Shown in pieces: positions 52,095 to 63,927 of a DNA stretch of 64,000 nucleotides. The notes beneath the pieces are model-generated. The model saw only the letters and a list, made by a program, of their open reading frames with translations. It had not been told where the DNA came from and did no database searches. Made by a program: the position numbers and the translations under genes. Within the stretch, counting starts at the first letter, position 1. Every line of letters begins with the position of its first letter. Origin of the DNA: Helichrysum umbraculigerum (taxonomy: Eukaryota > Streptophyta > Magnoliopsida > Asterales > Asteraceae); NCBI GenBank assembly GCA_949592205.1, contig CATIUR010000005.1, positions 131,025,277 to 131,089,276 of the forward strand, given 5' to 3'.

Positions 52095-55000
52095 ATGAAG
52101 CATCCGAAGAAGAAAAAGAGACATAGACCTCCAATTTCAAAGTCAAACCAGTCAACCGGATCTCAAAACCCTAACCCTAGCCTAAACGGTTTAACACAAC
52201 AAATTGCTTCATTTACCATAGAAGATGACGATTCTGCTTCGGAAGTGATTGCGAATTCGACAGAAACCGCTTCGAGTTCGAGTGCGTACCGAGACGATGA
52301 TTCTGCTGAAATATTTGGGAGTTTAACTGAAACCGGTTCGAGTTCTAGTGGAAGCTCGGGTTTATCGAACTGTGACGGTTATAATCGAGTGATTGGAGGG
52401 AAGATTGGGAAAGGAAGTAAGGGGAATAAAGTGATTGCTGCAACAGGAATGGTGTCAACTGTCATAGGGAAGGATTATGTACCTACTGTTATTAGAAAAA
52501 GAGGGGTTGATAAATGGAAAGGAAATGGTGACGGTGTGAGTCATGAAGATGCTGAACAGTTTTTGTGTTCTATGCTTAGTGATGATTGTGAATTTGGGAT
52601 GGATTTGGTTAAAGATGTGCTTTGTAAGTGATATATATGTATATATACATGTGCATACTTGAGTTGTGGTTATTGTTTTCTAAATAAGTGATCATTTGTT
52701 TACTGAAGTGGGTATGTGTTTTTTTGGCAGGTCAGTCTGCTTATGATGTTGAAAAGGTTAAGGGTTGTTTTTTTATTTTTATTTAAATTGATTGTTGATG
52801 ATGTTTTTAGTGTGTGGTTTGGTGGTCATATACCGGTGTCATTTATTTGATCTATCATAGAGTACAAATTTGAGATTATGGTATACAATGTGATACTTTA
52901 TTCGGATATAGTAATATGTAACAATGCATATTGGCTGACAAGTTGAGACTGTACTGCTTGTGATATAAGTTTTACAAATGATAATTAGCATGTTTGGATT
53001 GTTATCTGATTATGTTATTATACATACTATATTGTTTTCAGGCTTTGGACATACTGCTTGAATTAACTTCTCCTTCATCCGATATATCTAATAGTGGCCA
53101 ACGCCATAGCTTAAATGCAGAAAGTGAAGACAGTAGGCCATTTCTAGAATCAGATGACCGTGTAAGTAACTTGTTTCTTATGTATCCTATTAAAACTTCA
53201 AATGTCACTCTGCTTGTATGTTGTGCTTCTACGATATCTTTTATACTTATATATGCTATGATGTTTGTTTCATCAAGTATCTTAAGTGTTGAGTTATGAA
53301 TGAAGCAATATGGCAATTTCACGTCTATGGATAGACCATGTTGTGCAAAACGTGGGAGTTCTTTAGTATCTGGCATTTCTTACAGATGATGTCATTGCCT
53401 TGTGATTTAGTAAGGCATTTTGTCCCTGGATCTCTGAAAATTAGGCTCCATCTGCTTTGGTTATGTGCATTTTCATTTTGTGGTAAGTGTTTGTTTGGTG
53501 TTAGAAGCATCATAAAGATGATTGTGGGTTCCAGTTGCTTTATGTGTGCTCATAGTGTGCAAATGAAATCATGAACATTTAGGTTGTGTGTGGATTTATT
53601 GTATAATGCTGATTATGTGATTATTGCAACTTGTAGTCAGAACAGTCCATTTTTAATGTTTGGATACACAATTTTGCGTGTGATGATTTAGGGGTCAAGA
53701 ATATAATGTTACCCCATTCTTCTAACCTAACATGAGAGACATTTACTCTCATCTCACAAGATGTGTGTCCTGTTTTACCTGAATGTCCCTTTTGGTCATG
53801 CTATGTTCTTATCTTTTTAAATAATTAGAGTTTACTAACTACTCCAACAACAAATTATCTGATATCTACTACCTTAAAGAATAAAAGCACATTTATACTC
53901 TATCTATCATTGTATTTCAATATAGTATTGCCAGTAATCTGGTTTTAATTATTCAAAATTACCTAAGCATATTTAAAAAACACATCCAAGCAACCCCTTA
54001 GATGCATTTCTCTACCACTAACATGGTTCTATGCTTCGACCTGCTCTGCCATGATACATAGCAGCAGGTGCCTTGCCAATTGGATATCATTTTATAATGT
54101 TTGTGTCTGTTTGGTTAAATTACTCTTTCTTTCTCTGTTGTGTGATTAAATCGGCGATTTTAAGTTCTTTGCGGTCTAATATATCCGTGTGGATATGATA
54201 CCTTTTTGACAGACATCTGATTTAGCTTCGTCATCAGAGAGTGATATAGGCTTTAGCAGCAGGTAAAGTGGTTCCAATTATATCACATTGTTTTGTATTG
54301 ACGATAAACGATTTTGTTCTTAAAATCTTTCCTAGACTGGTGAATTTTTATGAAATATTCAATTTTGTTTATGTCATTCACCTATATTTTTTATTATCTG
54401 ATTTATGGGTGTATATCTTGGACCCATAACCACATTTTGTCTTTCTCACACAATGTGAATGGGAGACACAATTCTTGATATATTCAGGAATTATTTTGAT
54501 GTTCTCGCTGGCTTTCAAACTGATCCTCCACCCGGCCCCAAAAGTACTTCTGAACTTACTCAGGACGTGTTGGAATCTCTTTTTCATACAAAAAAGAGTT
54601 CAAAACGTGAACCTGGAAACATGAACTGGAGGAGTGTGGTGAAAAAGATGGAGTCAATTGGTCAGATGTTTGACTATCCTTCAGAAGATACAGCAAAAAA
54701 ACAGCATGTTTTTGGTAATTAACATGCTGGGAAAGCAACATATTTTATCATAAGTAACATGTTGGTCGTTTGATTGGTTTCTCTCTTTACTAATATCTAT
54801 ATGCATGTAGCTAATGGAGACGATTATCAGCATTATCGGAGTAATGCAAGTCAGCACTGGGATTCAATGAAGTCCTACTATCACAAGGCAAGTTGTTTTT
54901 GCTGTATCATTATTGATCAATATTTATCTAATTACTTATGAATGGGTGAATTCTGGCTATGGTTTATCTCTAATAAGTATGCGTTAAAATTTTGCTATAA

Positions 55001-56088
55001 AAGAAATGGGTTGAACGTTGTCGGATGTGTAATTTTGATGCAGAAAACTTTCTTATGTATTTGAAAATAGTAGATAACAATTTGAAATATTTACTTTAAA
55101 TATATTTAACAAAAATTATTTCTAGAAACAAAATTATCTTTTAGTCCCTTTTTATTATTTAATATTGTGCGCACAAAACGTGTTTTCTGTGATTCTGTCA
55201 ACCTAACCACCACCATATCGAAATTTGACCCATTTAAATCTTTTACCAGATCTGGCCAGTCCGACACTTTTCTATTTATATATATTATATATATAGTTAT
55301 GGCTTTGCTCTACCGAGTCTCATGAAGCTGTGTATATCGTTGTACCACCTACGATGAGTTTTTATAGCCATTCTTTTTCAGGCTGCAACTGCATACGCAA
55401 GTGGAAAACGGGAATATGCAGGATATCTCTCTGATCAGGTGTGTAAATGAGAGAGAGAGAAGCCCACCTCTGTATGCTGCTAAATTTACTTTCCTTTGAA
55501 AGAAAGTTTTGTGATTGTTTTAACTGAAATTATAATAAGTTTTCATGAGCAAACTAGAAACCAGATTACTTCAAAAAAGATCCTAGTGTCCAACTTCTGT
55601 ATGATCATTGACAGTAAACGATGTATTAATCTTGATGCAGGGAAGGATTTGTAATGAGAAGGCTAGGCAGGCAGATGAAAGGGCAAGCCAGGATATATTT
55701 AATTCAAGGTTTGTCATTCTGTGAAGGAGGTCGTGAAAACGCAGGAAAGCAGATTATGTAGATTGACTAATCTTACCGAATGCAGGAACAAAGATATTGA
55801 AAATGTGATAACAATCGATCTACATGGACAACATGTGAAACAAGGAATGAAGCTTTTAAAACTTCACCTGTTATTTGGTGCATATGTTCGTTGTAAGTAC
55901 CTCATTCATTATTAATAAATACTTTCTGATAGTCATTTAAGGGATTATTATTTCAAAGTGCTTGGAACTTTACATGTTTTACTATTGCATGAGACGACTT
56001 TGAAAACTTATATTGTAACGTTTAAAAAATGTATATTTGTATGTTATTGGCTGTGTTTTGCTACAACAAAAGATGTTTTTTTTAACGT

Positions 56089-56122
<34 letters not shown>

Positions 56123-57700
56123 AGTAAGTTAACTGCATACAATAGACGTTTCTGGAACTTAAACACGAGTAGTGTAGAATTTTTCAAAGTTCGCCCCATA
56201 TAGTAAAAGGTGTAAAGTATAACACATTTTGAGACAATGAACCCTTATTTTAATATTAAAAGTAAATAGCATGCATGTCTAACAGATTACCTTTTGTGTT
56301 TGTGATGTATAGCTGTGCGGCTGTTTAGAGTTATTACGGGATGTGGGAGTCATGGACTTGGAAAGTCAAAGCTTAAGCAGTCGGTATGGAGTTAGTCAAT
56401 CACACTTTTTTTCTCCTAGATACGAGTATTTCGCTATCAATGGTTTCTTTGATCAGTCAATTTTAGTGATACCCATAAATCCATAATAAAGATCACGTAT
56501 GTTAACACAATAGTATTTCTGTATAGTTACCCCGATTCGCTGGGAGGCCATGAATTACGAATTCGATACAGCTGAATTGAATCCGAAACGCCTACGTATC
56601 GGGTATGCTCGGAAACGCGAATTCGTGATATAATTTAACGTTTTCAAAAAGAAAAGATATCATTTTGATTGATGATGGGTTCGCGTTTCAGAATCAAATC
56701 GAAACGAATTGGGGAACGTTCAGAATTGAATGGTCGTTGATTGGGAAACCTTTCAGAATTGAATGGTCACTGGATTGGGGTGCTTTTCAGAATAAATGGT
56801 CAAATTTTCAGAATTGAATGGCCATTTATTTAGGCCTTTTCTAAATACCCAATAAATTAAAGTACTTTTACACATCCAAAACAGATTATATGAATCTGAT
56901 ATTTTGATTGAAACGCCAACTTCTTTTAACTGCATAACACCATACAAGAGCAAAACAGAAACTAAAAGGGTTAATTAAAATGGTTTTTTGGCAAAAAAAC
57001 TCATGATGACATTCATAGGGGACATCATACCAAATTATATGGTACGTTGTACCCAAGAGCGAATCAAAATGAACCTACACCCATCGTATCGGCTTCACGG
57101 CACCTAGCGAATAGCGAACCCGATTTGCGTACCCGAATCGAAGCGAACCCCGTTTCTGTTTTCGTTAACAGCCCTACCCGTTACCTTATGAATGGGTAGA
57201 TTCGGGTCATGTCCCATCTCAAACGGGTCAAGTGGTTGATTTAAGAATTATGGCTAGAAGGAAACATGTCAAACAGGTGTAACCTGTATATTACATAGTA
57301 CCTCCTAAATTATTTTTACCATAATACTATATATGATTGTAAATTGTATTAATTCTGGTAATTACAACAAAGATTGTAGATGTAGATGGTTCCTAGAGGT
57401 GCGTAATTAAACCCATAACCAGACATGATGATTACTTTCTGGGAGATAAACTTTTGGACAGTGTGCTGGGTAAATCCAACCCGACCTGCACCAGAATATT
57501 ACCGATAATACCATCTCTAGCAATTATACATATGTCTGGTGTTTATTACACCTTAAGATGTGGGATGGTTGTTGTAGGTTGTTGATCTATTAGAAGCGGA
57601 AAACATCGAGTGGAAAGAAGAAAATAGAGGAACTTTGCTTATCAAACTGAATGGGCAGAGAGAGTTCAGCTTCTTGGACTCTTCTAGTGACAGCGAGTAA
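52095..57700 (+). CDS. CUE/DUF1771/Smr-domain protein (11 exons, 484 aa)
   Basis: Exons: 52095-52623, 52731-52756, 53042-53161, 54213-54262, 54488-54714, 54811-54887, 55382-55438, 55641-55708, 55786-55892, 56313-56383, 57578-57700. Together 1455 nt, in frame to TAA. The start MKHPKKKKRHRPPISKS is a basic, nuclear-signal-like N-terminus, followed by a Ser-rich region. A CUE/UBA-like helix set spans about 147-198 (HEDAEQFLCSMLSDDC...ALDILLEL). DUF1771 spans about 322-385 (HYRSNASQHWDSMKSYYHKA). Smr spans about 390-475, with IDLHG and ITGCGSHGLGKSKLKQS. Smr domains bind or nick nucleic acid; the plant DUF1771-Smr proteins are poorly characterised. Intron 6 has a GC donor (AAG|GCAAGT, 54888); exon 2 is only 26 nt. 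Closest known relative, from memory, is AT5G58720 (PRLI-interacting-factor-like). Confidence is high for the exon structure, moderate for function. Confidence 0.93.
56092..56121. repeat. (CA)n microsatellite in intron 9 of the Smr gene
   Basis: About 15 CA units. Confidence 0.95.
56710..56820. repeat. Tandem repeat with TTCAGAATTGAATGGTC units in intron 10 of the Smr gene
   Basis: Four degenerate units of about 21-35 bp, each starting TTCAGAAT. The 1.2-kb intron around them has no coding potential and includes GAATTCG/CGAAACGAA-rich diverged repeats (56520-57190). Confidence 0.75.
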
Positions 57701-59839
57701 TTCTTAACCATCTGTCGTCTTCCCCATGTTGTATGTTGAACAGAGAAAGATGCGACTATAGAGCTGATTTCTTCAGATACTTAGGAATCGATGTTATCCT
57801 TATTATGTTTGTAAATTACCAAAGATTAGTTGGTGTAGACAGATAATGCAGATGACTCGGGCTCAGACTCAGGATTAGTTGTAAATTAAGCTAGTCCTTT
57901 TTTCTTTTTTTTCCTTTTTGAATCTTGACGATCATGTGTACTTATCCCATTACTTGAAGGTGAGGAAATCTCAGTTCCTCTTTTTGTCATCATGGCGTTC
58001 TTGAAGCTAAGGGTTTGCATGATTGTTTCATAGATTCAAAATATTTTGACATTAATAATGGTGAAATGCCTGATTATCAAATAAGGAAAGCCATAGAAAT
58101 ATGGTGAATCCAGTGATGGTTCTACTCAAGAAATAAAATCATTAATATTCAGGGTAACAAGCGATCATTGTGCTCATCAAAACAAACCCAGAAAAGTTAG
58201 TTCATGTATTTTGATTTCCAAGCTGGATCACCTGTTATGGATTCGTGTTAAACATGATAACGAGATATTTAAGTGTTGGTCACCATGTTGCTATATGAGG
58301 GTTGGATCTACAACATGTAGAGGGGAAAGTACAATTTGTACCGATTTTGACAACCGTGAACAGATTTAAAAAAAGTATTGTTGGAACATTTATCAATTCA
58401 AAAAAGGTGGTGATATTTCCACCATTGAATTTGATAAATCCAACATAATTATGCATCAAGTACTTGTACTGTACAAACAGGTGATGCACAGTTGTAGTGG
58501 ATTTATCAAATTCAATGGTGGAAATATCATCTCCCATTCAAAAAACGTGTAAACATAATTTGCAAAAGCTAAGAACAAAGTAATTACTCTTCAATGAATC
58601 CTTTATTGATATGAATTTAAAGAAGTATATGTTGGTTGCGAAATATAATTTATCAAACCATCAATTTATCACTCTGAAGCTGATAGAGCTTTTTGAACAA
58701 ACTAAGAAGTTGCTACCCGTCATGACACTCAATTATACTTGATGTATTCACGCGAAGAGATTACAGTTGGTTAGAAAGTATTGTAATATCGAGTCCTATA
58801 TATAGCCAATGCGAAAAGAAAATTCCTACAGGAGTAGTAGGAAGATTTACATGGCCCTCACGTGCCGACAATGACGTCCTTCGATTCCTAAACCATCCAA
58901 CTAGAATGTAGGAATGGGGACATGTTATCTTTATGTATTTCATCAAAGATGCTCTTTCAGGTCATGGGGACAAATGATGAAGATTTTACAGAACACTTAT
59001 ACTATTCTGAACCTCCAAAGTTTCTTTAGCTTATATTGTACTACGTAGGTCAAAAGCTGCAGTTCTGCTGCCAACTCAATCCTTGAGTTCGTCTTTGGTG
59101 CTACTAGATGCTTATCAATGTTGGTTGGTCAGCTTCACGAACTTGCTCTATTCTTTCGGAAGCTGGCACTTCCTGTTGTAAGTTGTAACATACATTGACG
59201 GCAGGAACATTTGGACTAAATTTTGATAGGGCTTCTGTCGCTGTCTATCAGCGACATAGGCACTATGACCATTTCTTTAAATATGCGACTAAAAGGCGAC
59301 TTTAGACACATCACTAATACTCGTCAATTTTCTTGGTAGCTATATAGTTGTCTCATCAATTTTATATAAATGTAGAGATTTGGAATTTATTACCTAACAC
59401 TAAGTTATTGGTGGTTGATCCGTATGTGTTAAGATGTTAATCGTTCCTTCTTGGAATAACATGTGTTTGAGTTTGGAAACTAAAGAATGATGAGCACTTA
59501 GAATGTTCATATCAGTTAACTATTTTTGATAAGTATGATGAGTACTTAGAATGTTCATACAGTATCAGTTAAATATTTTTGATGTATAAAAGCTAAGTAC
59601 GATAAATTTTTAAAATAAACATACCCAATTATAGTGTCTAGGTTCAACAACATATATCCTCATTTTAACATTAACACAAACAAAAGTTCGTTATGTTGCA
59701 TAAACTTAATAGACTAACAGGGCTTAACTAAAGTTTGGATTAAACTCGAGGCCAACAGTGACATCTCTGAGGAAAAACAAAAACTGGTATAATAAACGAG
59801 AAAAAAGCCAACCCCATCGAAACTAAAATGTAGAGGTTA
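57701..59839. other. Convergent intergenic region between the Smr and cyclophilin genes
   Basis: Probable 3' UTRs at both edges. The only structured item is the hairpin at 58409-58532. Minus-strand frames at 58280-58537 and 58761-58946 lack any recognisable similarity and are probably spurious. Confidence 0.5.
58409..58532. repeat. 124-nt imperfect hairpin with 34-bp outer arms
   Basis: Left arm 58409-58442 and right arm 58498-58532 are almost perfectly complementary (core GGTGATATTTCCACCATTG). Inside them TGCATCAAGTACTTGTA and TACAAACAGGTGATGCA pair further, giving a single long stem with a short terminal loop. Could be a young miRNA-like precursor or a small MITE. Confidence 0.75.
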
Positions 59840-61692
59840 TTATAGAGGTAGTTCACCACTGTCAGCAATAGTGACTTTGCTTTTCGGTGTTCCATTTTGT
59901 GTTCCCTCAGCTTCCATCTTGTAAACAACATCCATCCCAGACAACACCTTTCCAAATACAACATGCTTACCATCCAACCTGATGATAAATAGTCCAGGAA
60001 ATTTAATTCTCTAATCAACGTCAAAAATAAAAATTCATATGATGATCATGTAAATTACCAGCTAGTTGTAACAGTGGTGATGAAGAATTGTGAGCCATTG
60101 GTGTTCTTTCCGGCATTTGCCATTGAAAGCAGTCCTGCAAAACAAGTATCAGAATTGTTCAGATTAGTAAATGCTTGAATGTATATTTAAATTTTTTACT
60201 TTTTATAATTGAACTCGTTAATCGATCTATTACCTGGTCCGGTATGCTTGATCTTGAAATTCTCGTCATTAAACTTCTCTCCGTAGATTGATTCTCCTCC
60301 TCTTCCATCTCCAAGAGTGAAATCACCACCTTGAATCATGAAGCTGGGGATAATTCTGTGGAAAGCACTTGCCTTGAAGTGAAGAGGCTTTCCGCTCTTT
60401 CCAATGCCTTTCTCCCCTGAGACAACCGAAAACAAAAGTAGAAATAAACACAGATGATGAAGAATTTGTACACTCTTCTTTTGTAAGTTACTATGTAGAG
60501 GGAAGATAATAGCAATGCATACCAGTGCACAATGCTCTGAAGTTTTCTGCAATGAAAAGAATACAAATTAGTAAGGAACGAACAATCTACAGATCTAGCC
60601 AACTGTTTCCTCCGACTATACATGGAAAGGAAAGTGAGTGAATCAAAATATAATAGGAGAAGACAGCCATCATACCTGCTGTTTTTGGTACGGTGTTTCC
60701 AAAGAGACCGAAAACAATTCTTCCTGACAAATGAGTTCATACCACCTTTAGATAAATGTTCCAAATATCACACATAGTCTTCAACTAAAGAAAACAGTTT
60801 TTGTAAATCTTTACAAAAAGAAAATTGTAGGATTTGTAAATATTTGCTTATGTTGCTGAAGTGTCTGTATTTCCAGCAGCTATATTGTGTAAGCAACTAG
60901 TCGAAACATGGGCTGTATACCTTCACTTTGTATTCTTAACAACATTTAAAGTCAGACTCTGTTTCTTCTAAACCAAAGATCATGCTAGAATCAACCATTA
61001 TACACAAGACTAGTTACACCTAATGTAAGACTTCTTTCAAGCAACAATATTTGTGCAGATGAATATGGTAGCTACAAATTATCAATTATATAAATGTGTT
61101 ATACACGCATACATATACACGACGATATAGAAATTAAGTTAACTTAAATGAAAAATATAATATACCAGCAGGTTTTCCTGCAATCTCGACATCGAAATAT
61201 ACTTTGTGAGTCACTTCCTTCAAATCTTTGCCTGATTTCTTAGCCTGCAAAGTATACAAACATAAAGTTTCATATAACCTAGTAATCTTCTCAAAGTGAA
61301 CTTAACACTAAAAAGATTTAAATTTTCTTAATTCTAGCTTCGAAAATTACCTATAATTATATGCATTTTCTTAAATATAGACGTAATTAAGTTGTTCATC
61401 AATTTCAATACATGAAATAAACAAATTTTATCACTTCAACTCTCTAAATACAACTAATTATCTTAGATCTAGTACAATCTAACGGAAATAACAAATAACA
61501 GAAAGATCAAATCTCTATAATACGAGCTATTTTATGGATCGATTCAGTGATCAACAAAACCCTAAAAAAACGAATGTGATTGAAACTAGAGATATTTTAT
61601 GAAATATTAGGAGTAAATTGTTTTACCTCAGTTAGAGCTAGGGTTCCGATGAGTAATAGAGAGCAGAGAATTGCAGCTGATGTTAACTTCAT
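59840..61692 (-). CDS. CYP20-1: Cyclophilin (peptidyl-prolyl cis-trans isomerase), secretory/ER type, 204 aa, 7 exons
   Basis: Exons on the minus strand: 61692-61627, 61244-61166, 60723-60676, 60546-60523, 60416-60234, 60134-60059, 59978-59840; all GT-AG; 615 nt in frame to TAA. Exon 1 encodes exactly a 22-residue signal-peptide-like segment MKLTSAAILCSLLLIGTLAL plus TE. The mature part carries the cyclophilin signatures FHRIIPSFMIQGGDF (active-site Arg), GSQFFITTV and SWLDGKHVVFGKV (cyclosporin-contact Trp). The C-terminus ends GELPL, without an obvious KDEL. Cyclophilins speed proline isomerisation during folding. Length and signal peptide match Arabidopsis ROC7/CYP20-1 (AT5G58710, 204 aa from memory), and neighbouring genes support orthology. 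Exon 4 is only 24 nt. The minus-strand frames reading through introns here are not separate genes. Confidence 0.95.
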
Positions 61693-61798
61693 TTTCGTGA
61701 TTTTGATGTTTGATCAAACGATAATGGCCGGATTTAGCAGACTGATTTATTGAGGTTTAAAAATGGAAAATTGACGTATTCGGAGCGAATAAATTTAT

Positions 61799-61808
61799 GA
61801 CACGTGTC
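61799..61808. promoter_or_regulatory. G-box/ABRE palindrome upstream of the cyclophilin gene
   Basis: GACACGTGTC lies 107 bp upstream of the ATG. The CACGTG core is a standard plant bZIP/bHLH site. bZIP control would suit an ER folding gene, but binding is untested. Confidence 0.45.
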
Positions 61809-62730
61809 CTGTTGAAGTGGTTCGTCGCTATTTGATTGGGTTTGGTCCGTTTGGAACTTCGGTTTCTTTATTTTTTATTTTTATTTTCTCATTGTCTCGT
61901 TTCATTAGGTTGGATTCAATATAAGAAAATCGTATTAATTTGTTAACCAGTTATGTGTTATAGTTTAAAGAGTTTATACTAATCTCTATGTATACATCAT
62001 GATTTTGGTAACCAACTCGGCAACTCCCATTACCTTTTGAGTTTAAGTGTAGCGTTTAAAAGGTCCGCAATCTATTGGTGTTCAAGCTCAACAAAGGGTC
62101 TTGGACAATAGGTGTCGGTCGTATTGCCATAGTGTTCGAGGAGGAGTTGGTGTCGGCGTCTTATACTAAGAGCCTGTTTCTTTTCGGTCAATTCTAGGGT
62201 GTGTTCCTTAGAGATTTATTCAATCAACAAAGTTAAATGGTAAGATTATTCAGTCAACTAGAAAACTGATGTCCTCCTCACGTGGATACCTTAATTACAT
62301 TCTCCTTCCAAAGCTACCCATCTCTTTCTCTTTCATTTTTCATTATCTTCACTAAAATCATTCTCTAATTTTCCCTCTCTCAAGAAATCAACAAAAACAA
62401 CCATCACCATCCAGTGCACCGTTCACCATCGTTGTTGGCGTTCTTACAACATCGTTGATGTCGTCCCTGCACCATCTTCGTCTTTGCCCTTACACCATTA
62501 TTGCCACTGTACATCTACTACTGTCGCCGCCATTCATCACACACACATCTATCTCTATCTTTACTATCTATAATTCATTTCCACTTTTTGTCTTAAAAAT
62601 AGACTCAAGAGTATCTAAAGTCTAAATTGTCCTATAAAATTCATTAATTATCTTAATCTTTCCAAAATTAGTTATTTATTTATAATATCTATTAATAACA
62701 ACCACCATCTTAAACTTTGCACATCATTGT
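61809..62730. other. Intergenic region upstream of the cyclophilin gene
   Basis: No gene recognised. A CT/CA-rich stretch at 62300-62560 resembles a transcribed leader (possibly another LTR leader or a 5' UTR), but I cannot assign it. Confidence 0.4.
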
Positions 62731-62928
62731 TGTAAAAGTAAAGAACATGAACAATATAGAAACAAGATACAGAGAAGAGAATAGAGAATTGTATTATTCA
62801 TCTCACCATGGAGATATATTAATAGTTACAAGATAACTTCGTGTACAAGTCATTAGTCTCCTAATATAATACAAACTCTAATTAATATAATAGATATGGA
62901 CATCCATTCCATATTTATTCATAACACT
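62731..62928 (-). repeat. Probable 3' LTR of a minus-strand copia-like element
   Basis: In plus orientation about TGTTGTAAAAGTAAAG ... TTCATAACA, directly followed by CTCCCCCTTGGATG, i.e. a minus-strand polypurine tract CATCCAAGGGGGAG next to a TGTTATGAAT LTR start. The left edge is approximate. Confidence 0.55.
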
Positions 62929-63927
62929 CCCCCTTGGATGTCCATTGTGTAAAAGATTATGCTTTGTTAAAACCTTACTAGATAAAACCCGTAGGGACAA
63001 AAATCTAGTAAAGGAAAAAGAGTGCATAATTCTTTCAATACGCTTGGGGATGTTGCCTCATTAAAAACCTTGCTAGAAAAACCTAGTGGGATAAAATCAT
63101 AGTCAAGGGAAAAAGAGTGCAACGCCTATGTTCTCCCGTTGATGAGAACATCACTTGATCTCATCACTTGTACACACTTGTTGACGGCTAATATAATATC
63201 ATCTGATTTTACTCTTTCTTAAGCCATGAGTAAAATATCACTTTCGCAAGACAAGTCATGGCTCGATCACCATCGATGTATCATTAATTCCCTATATGTA
63301 TTGTGTTTATGTAAGACAATGAATGCCTTTTGAAAGAAACAAGTTATGTCTTGCCAACATTTTAAAAAAATGATACAAATTGTCTCGTATGAATAGTTAT
63401 AAATCTCTACGCCCAATAATATTTTATACTATATTTATTGGCTAATAACTTCCTTATCATCCTTCGGGGGTCGAAAGAAATTAAATAATCATCTAACCAT
63501 TAAAGTGCTTAGTGAATGTCGTTAGCCCAAGAGTCTTACAAGCACTTCTTATATAGGTTTCTATTGGGGCACATATAATACGTCATTGGAATGCTTCAAC
63601 CCTTAACCCGTGATAGAACTGTGTCTTTACAAAATTCTTTATCCCATAATAATATATGAATTTCAAAATACTTATTTTCAAATGATGCATGGGCTAACAC
63701 AATCATTTTATATAGCATATTCTTTTCAAGAAATATTGCAAGAACGAATTTATCATATGTGCCCAAATGATTATCATCGATATAAGGTCTTATTCAATTT
63801 TATCATATATAGTGTTCTCGAGAACTCTTTCCTTCCATCTTAAAGAATTTTACATCATGAAACATTCTTTAATAATTTCATATCCTTGATGGAATTTCAA
63901 TAATAAATAAGCTCTAATAATATCCAA
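62929..63927 (-). mobile_element. Internal 3' part of the copia-like element, non-coding here
   Basis: Starts at the polypurine tract. Contains ACCTTGCTAGAAAAACCTAG-type sequence and a second related block (ACCTTACTAGATAAAACC), followed by AAGGGAAAAAGAGTGCA, familiar from plant copia-type 3' regions. No polyprotein frame is seen before the Helitron end at 63928. Confidence 0.4.

Noticed and set aside
53325..53574. Small frames in intron 3 of the Smr gene
   Set aside because: No recognisable similarity and they lie wholly in an intron supported by exon frame consistency.
60196..60764. Minus-strand frames of 118 and 142 codons as separate genes
   Set aside because: They are cyclophilin exons read through introns; the exon chain gives the complete 204-aa protein.
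61799..61850. ERSE (CCAAT-N9/10-CCACG) element upstream of the cyclophilin
   Set aside because: A CCAAT (minus) and the ACGTG core are both present, but their spacing is about 27 nt, not 9-10.
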